Position numbers and translations under genes: made by a program
Notes under the pieces: generated by a model
Told to the model about the DNA's origin: nothing
Databases searched by the model: none
The model's input: the letters and a program-made list of their open reading frames with translations, nothing else
Assembly: GCA_023443455.1 (NCBI GenBank)
Contig: JAEZUE010000103.1
Location: 62,001-126,000, forward strand
Direction of reading: 5' to 3'
DNA: 64,000 nt
Source: Verrucomicrobiota bacterium
GTDB lineage: Bacteria > Verrucomicrobiota > Verrucomicrobiia > Opitutales > Opitutaceae
Part shown: positions 59,204 to 64,000 of the stretch, in pieces
Numbering within the stretch: position 1 is the stretch's first letter
Layout of the letters: each line of letters starts with the position of its first letter

Positions 59204-61468
59204 TCACTCCACGCGGAACGTCGCCTTGTGCAGCTCGCTGTCGCGCGACGACGGGCCGACCAGGATCTCGAACTCGCCGGGCTCGACCACGGTGCGCCCC
59301 TCGGCATCCACGATCGCGAACGCCTCGAACGGCAGCGTGACCGCCACGGCCTTCTTCTCCCCGGGTTCGAGGTGCACGCGCGCAAAACCCTTCAGCGCCT
59401 TGTCGACCCACGTGACTGACGTCACCACGTCGCGCACGTAGACCTGCACGATCTCGTCGCCCGCCCGCGCCCCGGTGTTCTCGACCTCGACCGAGACCGA
59501 CACCGTGCCGCCTTGCGCCAACGTCTGCGCACCGAGGCGCACACTAGAGTAGCGGTATGTCGTGTAGCTCAGACCGTGGCCGAACGGGAACAACGGTTCC
59601 TGCGTGAGATCCGCATACCGGTTGCCATGTTGGCCTCGCACCTGGCTGTAGAACACCGGCTGTTGCCCGACGTGCACCGGAATCGAGATCGCCAGTTTGC
59701 CGCTCGGGTTGAGCTGGCCGAAAACGGCCTCGGCGATCGCGCGCCCACCCTCCATGCCCGGGTTGAAACCTTCGAGGATCGCCGCGGCATTCTTGACCGT
59801 CGCCGGTAGCACGAGCGGTTTGCTGTTCACCAGCACGACCACCAGCGGCTTGCCGGTCTTCGCGAGCGCTTCGAGCAGCGCGAGTTGTCCGCCCTGCAGT
59901 TCGAGCGTCGCGGTGCTCTTCTCCTCGCCGACGTACTTCAGGCTGTCGCCGACCACGGCCACGACCACATCGGCCGCCTGCGCCGCCGCGACCGCGGCGG
60001 GCACTCCGGACAGATCGTCGTCGTCGATCGAGCAACCACGGGAGTACGACACCGCGCAACCCTGAGGCACCAAGGCGCGGATACCGTCGAGCACGGTCGT
60101 CACTTTCTCGCGCGGCTGCGTGCCGGCCTCCGGCGGATGCTGGGGCGAACCCAGGCACCAGTCGCCGAGCTGGTTGATGGCATCGTCGGCGTTCGGACCC
60201 ACGACCGCGATCGACTTCACTTTCGCGGAGTCGAGCGGCAGGAGGCCGTTGTTCTGCAACAGCACGAGCGTCTCGCGCGCCGAGCGCAGGTTGAGTTCAC
60301 GATGCTCGGGCTTGGCGATCTCGAGCGCGGCCTTCGCCAGGTCCGGCCGGCGCGGATTCTCGAAGAGCCCCATGCGAAACTTCAGCGCGAGCAAACGGCG
60401 CACCGGCGCGTCGATCTCCGACTCCGCCAGCTTGCCGCTGCGCACCGCCTCGAGCGCTCCTTCGAAGAACTGCGGCGTCGTCATCATGATGTCGTTGCCC
60501 GCGCGCAGCGCCATCGTGGCGGCGTCCGCGTAGGTCGCACACACCTTCTGCTCGTACACGAGACGACCGACGTTGTCCCAGTCGGTGACGAGCACGCCCT
60601 CGAAGCCCCACTCGTCCTTCAGGACGTCGTGGAGCAGCCAACGGTTCGCGGTCGACGGCACGCCGTCCATCGACTGGTAGCCGGTCATGAAGGTCATCGC
60701 GCCGGCCTCCACCGCGCGCTTGAACGGCGGCAGGAAATAGCTGCGCAACTTGCGCCGCGAGATGTCGGCCTCGGAGGCGTCGCGCCCGCCCTGTGTTTCC
60801 GAATAGCCGGCATAGTGCTTGGCCGTCGCCAGCACCGCTGTGGGATCGCTCAACCCGCTGCCCTGGTAGCCGCGGATCAGCGCCGCCCCGAATTCGCCGA
60901 TCAGATACGGATCCTCGCCGAAGGTCTCGCCCACCCGGCCCCAGCGCAGGTCGCGGGTCAGACAGAACAGCGGCGAAAACGTCCAATGGATACCGGTCGG
61001 CGCCATCTCCTCGGCGGTCACCCGGCCGATCTGTTCGAGCAGTTCCGGGTCCCACGCCGAGGCCATGGCGATCTGCGTCGGGAAGATCGTCGCGCCCTTC
61101 CAGAACGAGTGCCCGTGGATGCCGTCCTCGCCGATGAGCAGCGGGATGCCGAGCCGGTTCTGCGCCGCCAAGTCCATCGCCCGGTCGATCTTCGCCCCGA
61201 GAATGTGGAGCAGCGAACCGGGATGGCGGGTGTTGATGAACGACAGGTCGTCCGACCGTGCGTCGTACATCATCAGCTGCCCGACCTTCTCCTCGAGCGT
61301 CATGCGGCCGAGCAGGTCGGCGACGCGTTGGTCGACGGGCAGGGAAGAATCGAGATAGGCGGGTGTGCTCATGGGAGATTCGGAAGCGGCAGTGGAAACG
61401 CCGGAGAGAAACGGGAGAGAAGTCAGGCCGAGCGCGGCCAAACATACGGAGGGGAGAAAGCGGGCCAT
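59204..61468 (-). CDS. Secreted glycoside hydrolase family 3 beta-glucosidase
   Basis: A 754-residue exported enzyme that removes terminal beta-linked glucose or xylose from oligosaccharides. ATG 61468 gives a signal peptide (PSVCLAALGLTSLPFLSGVS). The GH3 N-terminal barrel has DLLGRMTLEEKVGQLMMYDA, LLIGEDGIHGHSFWKGATIF and the nucleophile region GVLVTDWDNVGRL (Asp about residue 296). The C-terminal sandwich (KSIAVVGPNADDAINQLGDW) and a terminal FnIII-like domain (SVEVENTGARAGDEIVQVYV, ending EFEILVGPSSRDSELHKATF) complete the family layout. With the xylanase at 38033 it indicates plant-polysaccharide degradation. It is a single gene; the upstream gap holds repeat hairpins. Confidence 0.95.
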   Translation of the reverse strand: MARFLPSVCLAALGLTSLPFLSGVSTAASESPMSTPAYLDSSLPVDQRVADLLGRMTLEEKVGQLMMYDARSDDLSFINTRHPGSLLHILGAKIDRAMDLAAQNRLGIPLLIGEDGIHGHSFWKGATIFPTQIAMASAWDPELLEQIGRVTAEEMAPTGIHWTFSPLFCLTRDLRWGRVGETFGEDPYLIGEFGAALIRGYQGSGLSDPTAVLATAKHYAGYSETQGGRDASEADISRRKLRSYFLPPFKRAVEAGAMTFMTGYQSMDGVPSTANRWLLHDVLKDEWGFEGVLVTDWDNVGRLVYEQKVCATYADAATMALRAGNDIMMTTPQFFEGALEAVRSGKLAESEIDAPVRRLLALKFRMGLFENPRRPDLAKAALEIAKPEHRELNLRSARETLVLLQNNGLLPLDSAKVKSIAVVGPNADDAINQLGDWCLGSPQHPPEAGTQPREKVTTVLDGIRALVPQGCAVSYSRGCSIDDDDLSGVPAAVAAAQAADVVVAVVGDSLKYVGEEKSTATLELQGGQLALLEALAKTGKPLVVVLVNSKPLVLPATVKNAAAILEGFNPGMEGGRAIAEAVFGQLNPSGKLAISIPVHVGQQPVFYSQVRGQHGNRYADLTQEPLFPFGHGLSYTTYRYSSVRLGAQTLAQGGTVSVSVEVENTGARAGDEIVQVYVRDVVTSVTWVDKALKGFARVHLEPGEKKAVAVTLPFEAFAIVDAEGRTVVEPGEFEILVGPSSRDSELHKATFRVE

Positions 61469-61557
61469 ACGAGGCTCAACAAACTGGCTGCGCAAACACG
61501 CCCGCCAAGCGTGAACCCGCTCCGGTGCAGCAAAACGCCGAAGCACTCCAACGCACC

Positions 61558-61743
61558 GTGGCGCTGCTCGCCAGAGCAGCGATGCTTCGAACGCAGCAAC
61601 GGCTCTTCGCCCACACAATCCCCTCGGGCCCCATCCACCACCGGCACGGAGGCCGGCGCCACGATCATCAGCCCGCAAGCGCGTGACGCAGGAGTCCCTG
61701 CCTGCGATCCGAAACTACCGTGGCGCTGCTCGCCGGAGCAGCG
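61558..61743 (+). repeat. GTGGCG-headed hairpin cassette, copy 1
   Basis: Contains, in order: GTGGCGCTGCTCGCCAGAGC (plus strand), CCACCGGCACGGAGGCCGGC ending GCCAC (the same head on the minus strand), a degenerate GTGACGCAGGAGTCCCTGCC unit, and GTGGCGCTGCTCGCCGGAGC. Each unit forms a hairpin (for example CGCTGCTC/GAGCAGCG). A second cassette with the same order is at 63583. The rest of the 365 bp gap (61469-61833) contains one further small hairpin (GAGCCG/CGGCTC). Confidence 0.75.
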
Positions 61744-61833
61744 GTCCGCCAACCCGGCGCGCGGTTCTCGTGAGCCGAATCCGGCTCGGCGTGACGCCTC
61801 GCCCCACCCTGCGCAAAGCCGTTGGAGCCCAGC

Positions 61834-62364
61834 TCACTCCAACCCGAAACGCCGCGGCTCGGCGCCGCGGGCCTTCAGTGCGGCCTTGAGCCCTTCGAGG
61901 TCGAGTTGGGCGCCGGTCCCGACACCGCCATTGCGGTACCAGTTCTGGTTCATCTCGATCGCGATCTGCAGGTCCGCCGTGTTCGAGCGCACCGAGCGCT
62001 CGTCGTGCGGATAGAGCTGGCGCACCTCGCGCAGCACGCCCTTCGCGTCGAAGAAACCGATGTCGAGCGGAAGGAGCGTGTTGCGCATCCAGAAACTCAT
62101 CTGCTGCGGCTGCGGATAGATGAAGAGCATGCCGTCGTTCGCCCCGAGCGAGGGGCGCTCCATCAGCCCACGCTGCATCTCGGGCGGCGTCAGCGCGATC
62201 TGCAGGCGGGCCTCGCGGCTGCCGATCTTGATCGGGAAATAGTCCGCCACCGTTTTGGTCACGGCCGGCTTGTCGTCCCCACCGCAGCCAGGCAGCACCA
62301 CCACCGCGGACAACGCGGCGCAGATGATCAGTGAACGGGCGAGAAGGCGGCGGAGTTTCAACAT
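61834..62364 (-). CDS. DUF192-family lipoprotein
   Basis: A 176-residue probable lipoprotein. ATG 62364 gives a signal with lipobox VVLPGC (Cys27). The DUF192 body is recognisable: LQIALTPPEMQRGLMERPSL, MLFIYPQPQQMSFWMRNTLL, PLDIGFFDAKGVLREVRQLY, where the (G/R)LM-x-R, F-x-M-x-N(T/M)-x-x-PLD motifs are typical. The function of the family is unknown (small beta-barrel, often next to peptidases or CspA-like genes). It is divergent from the M24 peptidase gene with only about 25 bp between the starts, and therefore without room for two full promoters unless transcription begins inside one of the genes. Confidence 0.88.
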   Translation of the reverse strand: MLKLRRLLARSLIICAALSAVVVLPGCGGDDKPAVTKTVADYFPIKIGSREARLQIALTPPEMQRGLMERPSLGANDGMLFIYPQPQQMSFWMRNTLLPLDIGFFDAKGVLREVRQLYPHDERSVRSNTADLQIAIEMNQNWYRNGGVGTGAQLDLEGLKAALKARGAEPRRFGLE

Positions 62365-62389
62365 GGCGGAAGCGGGATTGCCGGCGAGG

Positions 62390-63568
62390 ATGCGCGTGCC
62401 TACCGTGCGCGCAAAACGTTTTCCCGTGGCCAAGAAACCAACCGCACCTTCACCGCTCCTTTACGCCGACTCGGAGCGCGACCCCAACCAGCTCTACTTC
62501 ACCGGAATCTCGGTGCCGGACCCGTTCCTCGCCTTCGGCGTGGGCAAGAAGAAGTATGGAGTCTTCAACGCCCTCGAGTTTTCCCGCGCCCGGAAGGAGT
62601 CGCAGCTCGATGTCGTGCTCTCGCTCGAGGAGTGCCGGGAGCGCGCCGAAAAGCGTTTCCCCGACACCAAGGTCGGCACCGCCGAGATCATCGCCAACCT
62701 CGCCCACGAGCTCGGCCAACGGCACTTCGTCGTGCCCGACGACTTTCCCGCCAAGATTGCGTTCGAGCTCTTCGACCTCGGCCTGGCGATCGGCTTCGCC
62801 GAAGGCTCGTTTTTCCCCGCACGCGACCTGAAGAGCCCGATCGAGCTACTGGCGATCCAGGAGGGCAACCGCTGCAGCGCCCGCGGCTTCGTCGCCGTCG
62901 AGCGCATCCTAAAAGCCAGCACGATCAAGAGCGGCGTGCTGCGCTTCGAGGGCAAGGTGCTCACCTCCGAGCGCCTCAAGTTCGCGATCGAGACCGCGTG
63001 CCTCGAGGCCGGTGCGATCTCGCTCAACACCATCGTGGCCGGCGGCGACCAGGCCTGCGACCCGCACTGCCGCGGCGAGGGGCCGATCCGCGCCAACGAA
63101 CTGCTCATCGTCGACATCTTCCCGCGCGTGACCGCCAGCGGCTACCACGGCGACATGACCCGCACCTATCTGAAAGGCACCGCCTCCGACGCGCAGCGCA
63201 AGCTCGTCGCCGCCGTGCACTCGGCCCAGAAGCTCGCGCTCGGCGCCATCCGCGCCGGCCGCAACGGACGCAAGATCCACGAGGCGGTCGTCGCCCACTT
63301 CGAACAGCTCGGCTACATGACCACGCGCGACGATAACGGCGCCCGCGGCTTCTTCCACGGCACCGGCCACGGCCTCGGGCTCGCCGTGCACGAGTACCCG
63401 CGCGTCTCCACCGTCGACAACATCCTCAAAAAGGGCCACGTCGTCACCGTCGAGCCCGGCCTCTACTATCCCGGCCTCGGCGGCTGCCGTATCGAGGATG
63501 TGGTGCACGTGACCGCCACCGGCTGCGAGCTGCTCTCGAAGCATCCCTACCGCTGGGAGTTCGCCTGA
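62390..63568 (+). CDS. M24-family metallopeptidase (Xaa-Pro aminopeptidase-like)
   Basis: A 392-residue cytosolic aminopeptidase or prolidase-type enzyme. The N-terminal creatinase-like domain (residues ~15-165; YFTGISVPDPFLAFGVGKKK) precedes the pita-bread catalytic domain. Metal ligands are visible: IVDIFPRVTASGYHGDMTRT (two Asp), GFFHGTGHGLGLAVHEYPRV (His), VVTVEPGLYYPGLGGCRIED (Glu, Glu). I start it at ATG 62390 because the longer frame overlaps the divergent DUF192 gene; 62363 is another option. The short distance to that gene suggests a shared control region. Substrate peptide specificity cannot be read from sequence. Confidence 0.9.
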   Translation: MRVPTVRAKRFPVAKKPTAPSPLLYADSERDPNQLYFTGISVPDPFLAFGVGKKKYGVFNALEFSRARKESQLDVVLSLEECRERAEKRFPDTKVGTAEIIANLAHELGQRHFVVPDDFPAKIAFELFDLGLAIGFAEGSFFPARDLKSPIELLAIQEGNRCSARGFVAVERILKASTIKSGVLRFEGKVLTSERLKFAIETACLEAGAISLNTIVAGGDQACDPHCRGEGPIRANELLIVDIFPRVTASGYHGDMTRTYLKGTASDAQRKLVAAVHSAQKLALGAIRAGRNGRKIHEAVVAHFEQLGYMTTRDDNGARGFFHGTGHGLGLAVHEYPRVSTVDNILKKGHVVTVEPGLYYPGLGGCRIEDVVHVTATGCELLSKHPYRWEFA

Positions 63569-63582
63569 CGTCCGACTCGAAC

Positions 63583-63835
63583 GTGGCGCAGGCGTCCCTG
63601 CCTGCGATCCCCGGCTCCGCCGTGGCGCCGCTCGCCAGAGCGGCGATGGCTCCACCGCCGCAGCGCCACTGCGCCTACACAGTCCCCTCCGGCACCATCC
63701 GCCACCACCGGCTTGGAGGCCGGCGCCACCGCCCCATCCCCGCCATCCGGCACGCAAACGCGTGGCGCACGCGTCCCTGCCTGCGATCCCCAGCTCCGCC
63801 GCGGCACTGCTCGTGAAAGTAGCGATGGTTGGTCC
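63583..63835 (+). repeat. GTGGCG-headed hairpin cassette, copy 2
   Basis: Units in order: GTGGCGCAGGCGTCCCTGCC (63583), GTGGCGCCGCTCGCCAGAGC (63622), the minus-strand GTGGCGCCGGCCTCCAAGCC (63705-63729), GTGGCGCACGCGTCCCTGCC (63762) and a degenerate last unit. Stem sequences differ between units while the head is constant. Homologous in order to copy 1 at 61558. The 318 bp gap holds nothing else. Confidence 0.75.
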
Positions 63836-63886
63836 GCCGCCACCGACCACCGCTCACTGCCCACCGTCCACCGACCACCGTCCTCC

Positions 63887-64000
63887 ATGCCCGAGCTCGC
63901 CGAAGTTGAATTCTTCCGACGCCAATGGAATCCGGGCCGCGGGCACCGGATCACCGCCGTGGAGGTGCATCCACGTGCCCGAGTCTTCCGCGACACCGGA
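63887..64000 (+). CDS. mutM: Formamidopyrimidine-DNA glycosylase (MutM/Fpg/Nei family), 5' part only
   Basis: Only the first 38 residues are inside the window. They begin MPELAEVEFFRRQWNPGRGH, close to the MPELPEVE N-terminus of Fpg/MutM and Nei enzymes, where the N-terminal Pro2 is the catalytic nucleophile and Glu3 is essential; both are present. The family excises oxidised bases such as 8-oxoguanine. Position 5 is Ala instead of the usual Pro, a tolerated change, so a Nei-like or MutM-like divergent member is possible. The gene continues past the right end of the window. The upstream sequence has a C/A-rich short-repeat stretch (63839-63880). Confidence 0.75.
   Translation, partial: MPELAEVEFFRRQWNPGRGHRITAVEVHPRARVFRDTG

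Overview
The window is a 64 kb stretch of a GC-rich bacterial chromosome. Gene content and style point to a Gram-negative member of Verrucomicrobiota, probably near Opitutaceae; this is inferred from overall gene character and not from a marker tree. Support for a diderm comes from an outer-membrane beta-barrel protein, an ExbB/ExbD pair, an MsbA-like exporter, a YdbH/YnbE/YdbL inter-membrane set, TatC and a secreted xylanase and beta-glucosidase. Most start codons lack a clear Shine-Dalgarno sequence, so several starts were chosen from protein families and signal peptides.

Layout. 1-3.9 kb: the end of a prophage or integrative element (four to five unrecognised virion-like or accessory genes, visibly less GC-rich than the rest, then a tyrosine integrase) abutting tRNA-Thr(TGT) and tRNA-Gln(CTG). 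4.5-21 kb: beta-barrel protein, large PAS sensor kinase with periplasmic repeats, VTT/DedA membrane protein, sufU-tatC, ppdK with an unusual lysine-rich N-terminus, a broken four-helix-bundle gene, a DUF3160 protein, a site-2 protease and a receiver-kinase protein. 21-28.5 kb: a minus-strand set of permease-Usp, MS-channel-like and DUF2064 genes; a REP-associated transposase bracketed by its REP pairs; then metK and ahcY (methyl cycle). 28.6-32.6 kb: a compact plus-strand signalling cassette (receiver-kinase, CheY-like receiver, small protein, PilB/GspE ATPase, HPt). 32.9-41 kb: hexapeptide protein, GNAT acetyltransferase, ydbH-ynbE-ydbL, and a GH10 xylanase fused to Ig domains and a pectate-lyase-like helix. 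41-45.4 kb: oligopeptide-type permeases, lipid-exporter-like ABC protein, DUF721. 45.8-48.6 kb: rpsO-pnp. 48.7-54.5 kb: FtsB-like, ExeA-like and GspB-like proteins, O-antigen ligase/polymerase, ExbB/ExbD. 54.6-57.7 kb: leuCD divergent from a LysR regulator. 57.9-64 kb: PAS protein, GH3 glucosidase, DUF192 lipoprotein, M24 peptidase and the start of a MutM/Fpg-type gene.

The most striking non-coding feature is how many structured repeats lie between genes. I find at least five families: (a) REP pairs with a GTAG head around the transposase, with GTAG-headed hairpins of different stem sequence at 42.2 and 54.6 kb; (b) a ~145 bp long-inverted-repeat element in four copies, each starting at or just after a gene's stop codon; (c) a near-perfect hairpin around GTGACGGTCGTCAC in three copies; (d) two cassettes of hairpins that share a GTGGCG head; (e) a GGTCCAT motif framing the broken four-helix-bundle gene. 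The best candidates for new biology are these repeats, the lysine-tailed PPDK, the GH10/lyase fusion with a GlyGly-CTERM-like tail, and the phosphorelay-plus-PilB cassette. No CRISPR array, rRNA or complete classical insertion sequence was seen.
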